DNA of 22,707 nt, taken from contig MNCI01014949.1 in the NCBI GenBank assembly GCA_015680685.1, forward strand, positions 165,168 through 187,874, given 5' to 3'. The DNA is from Gnetum montanum. Lineage: Eukaryota; Streptophyta; Gnetopsida; Gnetales; Gnetaceae. Below are positions 1 through 10,900 of the stretch, piece by piece. Position 1 is the stretch's first letter; every line of letters starts with the position of its first letter. Below the pieces are notes generated by a model that was given only the letters and a program-made list of their open reading frames with translations, was not told the DNA's origin and ran no database searches. Made by a program: the position numbers and the translations under genes.

Positions 1-830
1 CGCTATGGACCTGATGCAACTTTATTGTAGAGGGTGGATGGATTAGACATTGCGGGGGTGGAATGTCGGGCGGAGCACTATGTGGATGATACAATGTTGC
101 TTAGTTAGGCAGGCGTCCCACAAGCACAATGCATCAACATTGCCCTTTCTTGATTGGCGGATGAGTTGGGGCTGGAGATTAACAGGGCTAAATCCTCAAC
201 TCATTTTATTAATGTGGACTCACAAATTAAAAATCGGGTCGTGCAAATCTTGAACATCTTGCTCGGAATGGTCAAGGACTCCTACCTGGGTATCCCACTC
301 TTCCAGTGGGGGCAGAGCATGTCTTGGGGGACATTGTTGGAGAAGGTTGAACAGAGGATGGGTCATTGGGCAAATCGTTTCTTGACCTAGAAGGGGCGAT
401 TGGTTGTGGCATCAGGGATTCTCACGGCAATTACCCGGTTTGTGGCAGCAGTTGCCACCCCTCCAAATGCCATCATTAACAAGATCAACATGCAAATCAG
501 GCGTTTCCTCTGGATGGGGGGTAGGAGGGGGGGGGGGGGCAAAATCCACCTTGTGTGCTGGGAACGGGTCACGTGCCCCCGTAACATAGGGGGGGGTTGG
601 GCATCTCGTTGTTCGAAGATGAGTTGATGCTGGGGCAGCAATGCCTGTTGCTCTGTTTCACATGCCCGCATGGGGAAATGGCCTAGTGGCTCCGTTATGA
701 ATGCGAAATATCGTTGTTGGGAGGCAGGGGTGTAGGATTCGTGGCAGACGCTCTGCTGCCACGTGTGTGTGATGTAGGCACAGGGGTGGTTGGGCCTTGA
801 ACCACGCCGACTGATGGCGGCCAGGTACCC
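1..830 (+). pseudogene. LINE reverse transcriptase, palm C-terminal part and thumb (broken)
   Basis: Seen: frame 1 from base 1 reads into EHYVDDT at 73-93, the metal-binding box of LINE reverse transcriptases. It continues through LADELGLEINRAKS (154-198), the YLGIPL motif near 283-300 and the thumb signature ending in a KGRLVVASGILTAI-like stretch (391-432). The WMGG box near 511-525 is followed by KIHLVCWERV (541-570). Stops are at 28, 106, 151 and 388. A frameshift in the G-run at 589-596 moves the reading to frame 3, giving LGISLFEDELMLGQQ (597 onward), and it returns to frame 1 before 835. Known: the order YxDD, LGxxxN, LGIPL, thumb is that of non-LTR retrotransposons. The enzyme would copy element RNA at a nicked target; this copy cannot. 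The N-terminal part lies outside the window. Confidence 0.9.
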
Positions 831-834
831 GTAG

Positions 835-1064
835 GTGTCAGGCTGGCAACAGATTTGGAGAGGGTGGCTCCCCGAGAAGATCAAAATGTTCTTGTGGTTA
901 TTGCGAAATGACGCGTTACCAGTTCGCACGCTTCTGCGTAAACGCAGCCTTAATGTGGACGACACTTGCCCCCTGTGCGGCGTTGCGGCAGAAACGGTTC
1001 AGCATTTCATTGCTGATTGCGCATACATGCATGCCATGTGGCACACATCTAGTATGACCCCCCA
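835..1064 (+). pseudogene. LINE zinc-binding domain (zf-RVT type)
   Basis: Seen: frame 1 encodes GWQQIWRGWLPEKIKMFLW, then LLRKRSLNVDDTCPLC and a zinc-ligand pattern C-x2-C-x8-H-x4-C (cysteines and histidine within 967-1020). This matches the family known as the reverse-transcriptase zinc-binding domain, which sits directly after the thumb in plant LINEs and in decayed LINE-derived genes. The W-x2-P-x-K-I-x-x-F-x-W start is also typical. The right-hand LINE has the same spacing of the four ligands. The preceding codon row has a TAG near 832. The domain itself is open, but its context is a dead element. Confidence 0.9.
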
Positions 1065-1676
1065 ATGCGCCTCACCGGTGACTCTCGGGCCACGCTACTT
1101 TTATGGGTAGCGTGGAAGACAAGAAACTGCACTGTTTTCCAGCAGATCTGGCTGTCCCCGCCCTCGCTAGTGGTTTCCCAAGCTCTTCGTGCGTGGAACG
1201 AGATCGAGGCAACGATGGGAGTCACATCAACCTTTGAGCCTGACTGCAACGTGTTCCGGGAGGAGGAAGAACTGTGGGAAATGGTGGAACAGTGTGGCTG
1301 GGATGGCCCCCTGCAGCAGCTGGCAGGTGACTTAGACCTCGCAGATGATGCATTCTTCTCTAACTGGCACAATGACCGGACTTACTTTCGGGGAAGAGAG
1401 GCAATCGTCACGGAATCCTTGATTGCCAGGTGTCTGGGGGCCTAGGCCAATGGTGAGGTCATTTTGCCTTCCACACGAGGGTTGCAGGACGTAGAATTGT
1501 TCTTTGATGGGCCAGTGCCACGCACGCAAAGCAGGCAAGTGCCCAGATCCTCCCTACCCCGAATATGGGCCCGAGCGGCAGATTTGGTGGACAGATTTTT
1601 TGTCCAGTTTGGCAACGGCTCCAAGCTCCAGGGCGTCCACTTTGCCTTCCTCCGTTGCCTGAAGTTGGGGTGCTAG
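1065..1676 (+). pseudogene. Post-zinc-finger extension block A of LINE (unrecognised domain)
   Basis: Seen: a single frame (frame 3) runs from 1065 to a TAG at 1674, with one internal TAG at 1443, about 200 codons. The first part, WVAWKTRNCTVF, resembles the usual region after the LINE zinc-binding domain. From about 1260 it changes to something I do not recognise: an acidic stretch, then AFFSNWHNDRTYFRGREA, NGEVILP, GLQDVELFF, a V-P-rich link and WARAADLVDRFFVQF. The minus-strand copy at about 18951-19361 has matching NGEV, GLQD, FF, VP and LVDRFFV. Inference: a real protein domain carried by this LINE family. The pattern of a Phe/Trp-rich start, an R-G box and then W-x-x-x-A-x-LVD recalls plant transposon gag-like ORFs, but I cannot assign it. 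No RNase H motif is visible. Confidence 0.7.
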
Positions 1677-1980
1677 GTTAACTTACCGTGGTTTTTTCTA
1701 GCGGCCCTACAACTTCAGAGAAGGGGACGTCATTCAGGGCTCACCTTGGCCCTATGGCAGGGGTTTGGGGGGGGGGGGAACTCGCAAAACCCCCCCCCCC
1801 CTCCCGTGGCAAGGGGCCCCGCCTGGCCCATCGTCTTCGGCCAGTCGAGAAACCCTCTGGACCCCACCTGCAATGACTTACACGTAGAAATGGCGTAGCT
1901 AGCGTGGACGGTGCCCCCCAACTATCACCGCGACTCTGGAGTCGTCTCCACCTGAGACCTTCGGGCGCAATACAGACCAT
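1677..1980 (+). other. Linker of LINE extension with G12/C12 hairpin
   Basis: Between block A and the coiled coil no frame stays open, and the coding frame must shift from 3 to 1. The stretch holds a run of 12 G (1767-1778), an 11-base loop and a run of 12 C (1790-1801). The matching stretch on the right copy (about 18730-18900, minus) reads into low-similarity sequence. It was probably a poorly conserved linker. Confidence 0.55.
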
Positions 1981-2300
1981 GACGAGGAGTTGCAGCAAGT
2001 TGCGTAGAAGGCTGCAACTGTGACACGTAAGGCTGAGCGACAGGAATGGGAGGCAAAATGGCAGGAATCCCTTGCATAGGCACGGGCGGAGTTGGAGGCC
2101 CAGTTTAGAGAAAGGGAGCAGGAGAGGGTGAGGCAACAAACCCTCCTGGCTGATGCAACCCGGGCCCGGTTGGTGGATGATATCCGGGCTCAAGTGCGGG
2201 AAGAATTGATGTAGGAGGAAAATGACTGAAGGGAGCACGAGGAGGCTGAATGGGCGCAGTTTGAACAAGAACAGGAGGAGGAGGCCCAGCGGTAGAGCCA
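1981..2300 (+). pseudogene. LINE extension: Glu/Gln/Arg-rich coiled coil (broken)
   Basis: Seen: frame 1 encodes about 105 residues dominated by E, Q, R, A and L, for example EWEAKWQESLA, ARAELEAQFREREQERVR and EEAEWAQFEQEQEEEAQR. The spacing is compatible with a long coiled coil and there are no prolines. It is interrupted by TAG at 2005, 2077, 2212 and 2293 and by TGA at 2227. The right-hand copy shows the same order with the alignable stretch LARATVEVVAWVDAKVKT against LLADATRARLVDDIRAQV. Known: coiled coils of this type mediate trimerisation in L1 ORF1 proteins and in gag-like proteins. Inference: it could serve a similar multimerising role here, although it lies downstream of the polymerase rather than upstream. 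Confidence 0.65.
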
Positions 2301-2595
2301 ACTAGACCAGGCACACGAACACAGTGCTTGCCAGTGGCTTAGAAGTGGACGGTGCCCATACCTCATCTTGGGCATTAATTGTGACAGCTCCTGGGTGGGA
2401 GCTCGGGCGCCATATTCGTTGCACCTTGGCACGCTTCTATCCAGATGCGGGGACATCAACGGCGGATCGGAATAGACGGGAGTTAGCCATGCAAGGAATC
2501 CAGTAGGCTGCCAGTTTTGTCGACACGGAGCTCCATCGAAACACGCTAGATATTCTTCATGAGCTGGAACGCCCACAATGTGCCTACCATCGCTG
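2301..2595 (+). pseudogene. LINE extension block B, C-terminal globular part (broken)
   Basis: Seen: frame 1 continues from the coil into a C-P-Y-L-I-L-x-x-N stretch (about 2353-2385), then a shift near 2400 moves to frame 2. There RNRRELAMQGIQ, stop (2504), AASFVDTELHRNTLDILHE and ERPQCAYHRCQQ can be read. The minus-strand copy (17924-18190) has PYIIMDVNYNTVW, REEKYKEFQQAATFV, HHQAMLDTIHAQ and ERARYPCTRLQ at the same places. The TAG at 2504 corresponds to Gln in the other copy. I do not recognise the domain. No catalytic motif stands out. Confidence 0.62.
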
Positions 2596-2689
2596 CCAAC
2601 AAACCCCTAGTAGGGTCGTTGCTTTCAACCCGCGGGGGTCGCTGTTGCCCCCCCTCCGACACCCATTTTTTAGTTCGAATTCCTGATTG

Positions 2690-5600
2690 CTACAGACAAA
2701 GCCATTGTTTGGTTGTTAGAATGATTGTTGTTGCAGTAACTTAATGGGTTATTAAACATGATATCTCTTTCTATGGTTCATATATTTTGGAATATGATAT
2801 AAGTTGTTTGCATTCATGCTAAGCATTTCTTTGTGGATGCAAAACCAAAGGCTGAAGATAATGTTGTGTTTACCTTCATCTTTTACTCTATCATTATCTT
2901 AGAATCAATGCTATGGTACAAAAGTGTGACATTCAAGGGAAAATGTTTGTAATGCTGTAACAGAAAAGAATGAAGTTGGATATACTAGTTGACATGATAT
3001 TTGAATATGTGAATTCTTTTGAAGTTGGATGCCTACATATGAAGAGTAGAAAAGTACTTTTTCATCACTAGCTTGTTAAGGTGGATGAAGATAGGAGGTA
3101 ACGTAAGCCCTATAATCAACTTGCTGCTATGATGAGTCAAGTACTTGTTAGTTACTAGTGTGAGTCTAACCCTTATTATTCTTGGAGCTGGGAAAAATGC
3201 AGCGAATTTTTAGAGGTTAGTTATAGCAGGTCTTACAAAAAGGTTCTAGTTGAAATGGGTAAAATATGTAGTTAGAAATTTATTATAATATCTATTTTAG
3301 AAGGCAGAACAAACATAGAATACAAAACATTGGGTTTCTTCAATTGATCAGACAATTTCCTGCTGAACACTGTATAAAGAATCACTAGAGCCAGGATACA
3401 AAGATACTTAACAGGCATTATATTTTTTGGGATTTGAAAAAAAAAAACAAAAAAACACTAGCCACGTTATGGCCTTTTTAGCCTTCCATTTATTATTTTG
3501 GATAATTAGTCTTTATGGTTCTTATAAGGTGTATCTTCTGAAAGAAACATAAAGTTTCAAAATTACCCTTTAGTTGCTACTTTTGTTGTAGGACACCTAA
3601 TAACCACCCTCTAAAGATCAGTACAATTTTTCTCGGTCCTCTTAAAATATTAGATTATACTTAGAAACTAATAAGGATGTGACCCATAATGATGGGTTTA
3701 TTATAGAGCCTACATACCTCCTTCCTTCATTAGGCTTAACAAGTTGTTGATAGGATGAGACCTTGCCACTTCTCATATTCCTAAGAATTGATGCATCTAT
3801 TGCATATTGTCTATTTTTAGTAGCACTATGATACCTTAAAAACTAGCATTGTCGAAGGTGGTGGCTAACAGTTTCTATCACTTGCAAAGCTAGAAAACAT
3901 CAAACATTTGTGTGACTCTCTTGTTTCAAGTTTCATTTTACAAGTTGCACCAATGGATGTGGTTGGATGTACTCCTAGTCCTCCACTATGTTTTTGCTAT
4001 ACAAAATCATTTAATCTATGATAGGTTCAGCCAATGGCTGCGAATATATAATGTGTAAGTTTCAACAAATTCACCCATGCAATGTGGCGTTGCATTCCCA
4101 TATTGAGGGCTATCCAACTTGAAGAATTTGGTCATTATTTAGTTGCGAGTTGGGTTATCTTCAAGTTTTAAGCTAAACAAACAAGGCTTGGCTCAACTAT
4201 CATTTTTGGACTACACTTCGATATACCTATCTTATACCCCCAAGATAGGTGACTAGGATCATATGTGATGTGGCTACACACTTACAAATGGTGCTTGCAT
4301 CATTGAAAACCTTTGGGTGTTGTACAACTCAACCCCTTTGGGTTCAATAGCTCATGATATTAAGTTGAAGTGAGCATATGTATGGTTAGGGTTGGATAGT
4401 GGTGTTCATCTCCACATCTAGGGTAAGGTGTATGCAAAATAAATAAATAATGCAACCCATTTATTAAAGATACATGGATGAATATGTTATTATTAAAGAT
4501 GATTAGTTAGTGATCCTTAACAATACTATATGCTTCACATAATACACACCAATCAAATGCATCGTCCACCTAATTACTAATTGTGAGTTTAGGTAAATTG
4601 CTTATCCTAAGGCCCATAGGGTATCTAATCATGATTCATGTAGGTTAGTTTTATGGAAATCAAATAAACATACATGATCACACACACACATATTTGCACA
4701 AATAAAAGAATATAATTGCTGATAAATAAATCGGGTTAGCATATTGAAGCAAAAAGAAATAGACAATATTTACTTTGCATGAAAGGAAAATTTAACTATG
4801 ATAAAATGTACAAAATATTCATGTAATGAAAGACTTACTCTAAGGAGACTTCCAAGAAGCAATATTCCCATCATACAAACAAAAGAAGGAACTATGCATC
4901 TCAAGTGTATCTTAAATGACATATAAGAACTGGCTCACATCATACAATGGAGAGAGTTACAACAGTTAGGGTTTGTTTTTCATGGAACAATTATCCAATG
5001 TTTCATCCATTTTCAGGCATCCAAAATTGGGCAAAACAAAGTCTGAAAGTAGGGCCTGAATTTTTATAAATCAAATGTGCTTAGGGGAGTGGGAGGGCCT
5101 GAAAATAAATCTGAAATTATAATCCACACAGTTCATGGGAGTTAGGATTTAACAAGTTTTTGTTTTGTTTTATTTCTTCATTCTAAGACATATTTGAAGC
5201 TCTGCAATATCTGTAATTGGGAGATAGAATCTTCAGAAATAGATTACCAGATATTTTTTAAAAAATAATGATAGTAACAGCCCCCCTTTTTTCCTTTTTC
5301 TTTTTAAAATTTTGGCTAAAACAGAGAATAGATAGGCTCCAAATCCCTTTTAAAAAAGAGAAACAGAGGCAGATTGTATGTGTGATGGTTGCCATTTCCA
5401 TTTTTACCATTATTTAAGAAATCAGAAAATAGTAAACATTAGATAATAACAAGAAAAAGAAAAAGAATGGCAGTCTTTATACTAGGGCCAGGCATTGTTA
5501 AATAATCAAAATCCTAATTTTATGGAGAAGAAAGCAAACAAAATCCCATGTGCTCATGTGCAATATGGAAAGGAAAAACAACGATAAAATCTGATATGCA

Positions 5601-7815
5601 CTAAGCTTGAACACCATGATGGATTAACATGGTTCTAATTTTTAGAATATTCATTAATAAATTTTCCAACTTCTTATGTTTTCACATTGAGAAAAATATA
5701 GGCTTAAACAAAGGACCATTTAACAATGATTTGGGACATGACAACTCTCTTAAAAACCACTAAAAACTGACCAAAAAATGATCAACAAAACAAAATACTT
5801 GCACTCAGCAAAAGACACCAAAAGTCCTCAATATGCATAGATTATTTTTAAATGAGCAGTCAATGGACTCTTTAGCCATCTAGCTATAATACACCAAGTC
5901 TCTCCAACCCTAGAACATCTTGTAGCCCACATGAGAAAAATACCAGGGTTAGATAAAATGGTAAAGGCTAACACCATCAAGCACCTCTAAGAGCTAAGCC
6001 CTTGTAGCCCAAACAAGAGATCACCGGCTTTAGATAGAATGATGGAGGAAATTTCTTTAAAAAGTGATCACAAAAGCATGAAATACCAAGTGCACATGAC
6101 ACAAAGAAAATGCTAACTCATAAGCCCAAAACATGCATGTCAGATATCAGATCCAAAACTTATGGAAGATCACATGTATGACTTACAAACTCACAACATA
6201 ATCCCACATGTCCTTATAAAATAGTCCTCACTTGTCCAAGTCAATACAACTTTAAACACCTATTAAAAATTTCTGCACAACAAGGGTTTGGAATACACAT
6301 CTCAAATGTTGAATTTGGCTGATTTAAGGAGGGAGAAGGCACCTCAAGCTTGGGTTGTTGTTTAGCTCGTAGCCCCAAGAAATCAACGTCAAACTACAAG
6401 TTGAAGGAGCTGCCGAAATCTTCACAAAAATTAGAGAAAACAGTCCATTTGATCAGTCAAACAGTCCTAAAAAAAATCAGTTACAAAAGTCATCAATGGC
6501 AGCTGCAAAATCAACCTCCCAAGAGCCCATAAAACCACTCAAGACAGTCCAAGAGATGGCTGAGAATAAACAAGAAAAAACCACTCTCCTTTTCTCCTCA
6601 ATGCCTCACCTCTCAAACTAGCATAGTCTCCCTTTCATTGGGAAAAGTGAAAATGAGGGCAAACCACACCTCCACTGCTGCCGCCGTTGCCGCCTCCCCT
6701 CCCCACACATAGGATGGAGGAGACCTTAAGGCTTTGGTAAGGACTTGTACACAAAAGTCTACATAGTGGGCAAAGACTAGACAACCCATTCTTCAAAAAT
6801 CTTTTTTTAATTCATTACATCATTGCTACTTGACTTGGACAAGCAAACTCTCATGAGGAAGTTGACATGTGAGATTGACGACACTCAAGAGTCACATGGC
6901 CCTAGTCCTTTGTCCCTTTCTAGCCATTAATATAAGTGGACAATTGGCATATAAATAAAATAGATGTCAAGAGTATACATGGCCATCCCACATTGACTTT
7001 TCTTATGGCCCATCTTTTTGTCTTGTTTTAAATCAGTTTTTAGTTTATATGCTATGAGGGTTTCTAATTTATTTTTGGCCTTTTATCTATTTTCTACATT
7101 TCCTATAATTTATCTCGTAAAAATCATTGATACTAAACTTTTTGTCCATCCAACATTTTACGCATCATGCGTTGGTCATAGCGAGCACAAACATGCCATA
7201 GCTACTATGCTAGAAATTAATATTTTAATTGAATTAAGTAAAATATGGTCCCACTGATTATTTTTTTAATCATTTAACATTAAAATCTCAAAATCTTGGT
7301 CTTGAATTTAAAAAGTAATTATAGATCTATACTTTAGGTGTAAAATTGAGTAAAACTAAGTTGTCCACTAAATTTGAGCACAATCCGACAACTTTGAATT
7401 TTGACGTATTTTAATTAATTTAATATTCAGTAATTTAAAAAATTCTAACTAAATGTCGAAATAAACCATGGATTCACATTACATTAATTTCCTAGTATTA
7501 TTCTAAAATAATGCTAGATTTTGCAATGCTCATTCATTTATAAAATATATTTTTTAAACATAAATATAATAAATAATTAGACAAATTAGAAACAAATAGT
7601 GATGTTGCTTATGTCACCCAAATAAAAGTCTTCATATTACTAAGAAGCATTGGGCACATCTACAAAATTATATATAAGCTTTAAAATAAATTAAAGTCTG
7701 AGTATTTAATAGAGTACTATGGTCACATGTACAAATGTGGGATACTACATCTATGCTAAGTGCACTAATAATATGTTTTCATAATACTTGTTAATGATCT
7801 CTCTATGTTAAACAG
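2690..7815 (+). other. Intron sequence, no recognisable gene
   Basis: More than 5 kb of AT-rich DNA with no frame that looks coding on either strand and no cytochrome b5 signature (HPGG). It is presumably the 3' part of the intron before the first visible desaturase exon, since the acceptor at 7814-7815 closes it. It holds a poly(A)-rich tract (about 3436-3458), a short CA run near 4680-4690, an 82-bp-period imperfect repeat (5919-6048) and a small GC-rich patch at about 6680-6715. The last 600 bases before the exon are extremely AT-rich. Confidence 0.6.
5919..6048 (+). repeat. Two-copy imperfect direct repeat, period 82 bp
   Basis: Both units begin with CTTGTAGCCCA (5919 and 6001) and run for about 48 bases through a GGxTTAGATAxAATGxTxxAGG pattern. 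Mismatches are scattered. The spacing is 82 bases. It looks like an old tandem duplication and not a functional array. Confidence 0.6.
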
Positions 7816-7954
7816 AAAGCTTCTTGAACAGTATTACGTTGGTGAGGTTGAAGATGATTTGAGCTGTTCTAGCATTCAGTATAAAGAGACAGGGAATGAG
7901 ATATTTTACGTAACACTCAAAGAACGGGTGGAGGAACACCTTAAAAATTTAAAG
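7816..7954 (+). CDS. Desaturase exon: post-b5 linker
   Basis: Acceptor AACAG ends at 7815 and donor GTAAAA begins at 7955. The first base completes a split codon (Arg if the preceding codon is AG plus A), then 46 codons follow. It encodes KLLEQYYVGEVEDD, a Ser-rich turn, and IFYVTLKERVEEHLKNLK. The YYVGEV motif is typical of the segment just after the b5 domain, which should be in the previous exon upstream of this window. The exon ends in phase 0. Confidence 0.88.
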
Positions 7955-10900
7955 GTAAAACCTTTTCTTAATTGGGTTTCATTGCATATCCGTACATATG
8001 GAAGTACATTAACTTTTAAATAGTTGCATGGAAGTCTCTAATATTTCCAGGTTCTTTTTGCTGTTCTTGTTTCTTTAAATATTTCAAGAATTCCATATTC
8101 AATATTGCAGGTTAACCCTTGTTTTCATCCACATATGCTCCTAAAATCCTTCCTTGTATTTTCTGGATATTTCCTATTTTACTGGATCACCTTCTTTGCA
8201 CATTGGAATATCTTTGCATCTTGTCTCTCTGCAATTATAATGGGCTTCTTCACAGCACAGATTGGAATAACAATTAATCATGATGCAAATCATGGTAGGC
8301 ATTCAAATTTACTTCTGTTCTATTGTTTTAACTTGATGGAGTCGTTAATCCTTACACATTAATTAAGTTATATTTTTCTTACTTCCAGGTCCACATGGAA
8401 CTGTACAGTGGCTTGCAAATTTGATGTCCTGTAGTTTGGATTTTATCGGTGCAAGCAGGTTTTCTTTAGATTTCAAGGTTATAAAACAATTTGCTTCAGA
8501 AGTTACGATTTAAGCTTGTGATTCTAAATTCACCGTTTGTACAGTTTTATGTGGAGATATCAACATGTTGTTGGGCATCACTCATACACAAATGTTGACA
8601 ATTACGATCCTGACATTAGTAAGCGGATATTACCAGCTCTGCTTGCTGTATGTTAGTCTTAGATAATAATGCTCTCCCTAAAGATTTCAAATGTACTTTT
8701 TCACTGGCTTCAAATCTTTTCAGGGGTGAAGGATCCTGATGTGCGACGAGTAACTTGTAAGCAACCACTGCACAAGTATCATGCTTTTCAGGTATAAATT
8801 CAAGTTTACTTGCTAAAATCCTGATAATGCAAATAGAAACAAGGTGGAATAGTTTTCCCCTAAATCTGAAATAAAACTTATGAAAGCACAGTAAATTTGT
8901 AAGCATGAAAGTATTTCGTAACTGATGCATCATTCCAAATTTAAACTTATTATATGCCAACGGGCTTTCACAAAAAATGTAGCTTATGATGGAGTTAAAA
9001 ATGTTAGTTGCATGCAGAGCTGAATATTAAGCTAGAAAGTTCATTTGAACTTTTTAAAATGAAATGTTTAAATGTTGTCGGACATTTTAAACTCAAAAGT
9101 ATAATTTTACAAGAAAAGCTAGATTTTGAAAGCCTAACGATAAGAATGATGAAAGGTTACTGCATTTTGGATCAGGGTATCCCCTACAATTGAAAATTGC
9201 ATTGAAAATAACTCTTGCAGGATCCCTTTCAGTCAACCTCTCAAAATCCACAATGATTTTTTAAAAAAGTTTATTTGTGTATTTGTTGTTTTAATATTGC
9301 CTAATCGATTCCCAAGTCTTAGGACTTAAACACTGACTAGAGATAACAATGATCACTAGCATACTACAAGGTTCCTTACGAGAACTTGACATTATTGTTG
9401 TTTAACTAAACTGCCTCTATGACATACTATTAAATTGCAAATAATCACCATTGTGTTATAAATACCTATCGTTATTCAATGCATCAGAAGTATCAACGAA
9501 GTTAGAGAGGAAATTTTGTTACTACAAATGTTCTGCACAAATTTCATAGTTGAAAAGATCTGTTATTAAATACTGTAGAGAAGCCCTGTACTAAAGTCAC
9601 TATAATTGGCTCCTAATAACTTCTTTTTGCCATACGTGCACATCAAGAACTGTAGAGTGGAAGGGGTGAAAAGGGTTTTCTAATATAGATCTTTAAAGCT
9701 GCAAACTTATTGCTTCTACAGCAAATCCTTGGTTTTTTTTTCTTTGATTTTTTATTTCTGAGTGTCATAAAAAATGAAAATTTATCAATTTAACATGGTT
9801 GATAATACCCTTTAGCATGAACTACCGATAGTCCTGTGAATGGTACGTGTGACCAATTAGTTGTAATTTACCAAGGGGTTGGAATCAAGAATTGTAATCT
9901 TACTGTAGTTTTGTGGTTATTAATAAATGAAAACTATGGTACACATGGTATAGGTGTGATCTCATGAAGAATATTTGAAATATTTTTTTGATTATTTAAT
10001 GAAGGGACCATCATTTGGAGTGATGGTGAGGACCTTGTTTCTTAAGTCATAAGATGTGGGTTGAGTCTAGGTGCAACAATTTGAAGAGGTTAAGCTTTCA
10101 CCCAGCCACTGACCGTCCTATGACCTCACTTGATGAGATGAGCATTGAGGCTTTGGGTTATGATTCTCTATGATTATTTTATGATTTTTTAAATTTCATT
10201 AAAAAATAATAAATTAACTACAATATCATGATCCCTTAATATGACTTGGTATTCTGAATGGGACTAGCACAATAAAACACAACACAAAAAAAAAATACTT
10301 CTCAACCACACAACACAAAAGCAAAATAATTCTCAACCACGTGCTTGATGGACCAATACCATGTTGGACAAATATGATCTTCTTAGGTAAGGTGAAATTG
10401 CTGTTCATTAAGCTCAAACATGATAGATTTAGTTGATTAATAAAGTAACTAATTGACATACACAAATCGACGACAATAAAAAATATCAAGCACACTTAAC
10501 ATGGGATGAAAAAGGAGGATGTTAGAAAATAAAGGAAACAAATGACTGACTTCAACTGCTTTGTGAGCAGATATTCCTTGGCTGTTTGTCGTTTTGGGAT
10601 TTGAAATAGTTGGTAGCGGACATGGGCAAAGAAATATGTGTTAGTGGCACCGTGGCTTAAAAATTGGCTTTTCTAACATCTTGATAGCTTATTCGCAGGG
10701 CTTTCTTGGTTGGGATATGCTAGCTACATTGCAATGAAGCACATGCAGTAGGATACACCCCTTAGCTAGGATACATAAAACAACTTTCGGTGATTATCTA
10801 GATGAAGATGTGACAGGTTAGATGCACTTTTAAGCCTTTGTTAGCACATTAAAGTCTCCAAAACCTTGCTGAACAAGTTCCAAGATACCAAGATGTTGGA

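Larger units (their letters stand above)
1..2680 (+). mobile_element. L1-like LINE, left copy, 5' truncated by window edge, decayed
   Basis: Seen: in one direction there is a reverse transcriptase C-terminal half with a YVDD catalytic box, a thumb region, a zinc-binding domain, and then a further protein-coding stretch that ends near 2590. Frames change several times and about a dozen in-frame stops interrupt it, so it is non-functional. The block is visibly GC-rich, and composition drops sharply to AT-rich intron sequence near 2680-2700, which I take as the 3' end. No clear poly(A) tail or target-site duplication was found. Known: plant L1-like LINEs encode an endonuclease, a reverse transcriptase and often a CCHC-type zinc-binding domain. 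Inference: it lies in an intron of the desaturase gene, because the b5 exon must be further upstream. It is homologous throughout to the right-hand copy on the minus strand. Confidence 0.88.

Noticed and set aside
387-965. 192-codon open frame on the minus strand
   Set aside because: It lies antisense to the LINE thumb and zinc-binding domain, whose motifs on the + strand explain the sequence. GC-rich DNA opens the reverse frame by chance.
1741-2301. 186-codon Leu/Pro-rich open frame on the minus strand
   Set aside because: It is the complement of the Glu/Gln/Arg-rich coil on the + strand, and CTC/CTG codons are the mirror of GAG/CAG. The + strand reading is supported by the second copy.
6660-6720. 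Short GC-rich patch with GCC repeats, like the start of a coding exon
   Set aside because: No start codon, splice sites or continuation in frame support an exon.
7018-7257. 79-codon hydrophobic frame on the + strand before the first desaturase exon
   Set aside because: AT-rich intron sequence; Phe/Leu-rich frames are expected there by chance. It is not a cytochrome b5 domain, and no HPGG is present.
8616-8960. 114-codon frame on the minus strand
   Set aside because: It overlaps a real desaturase exon on the other strand and runs into the giant intron with no domain.
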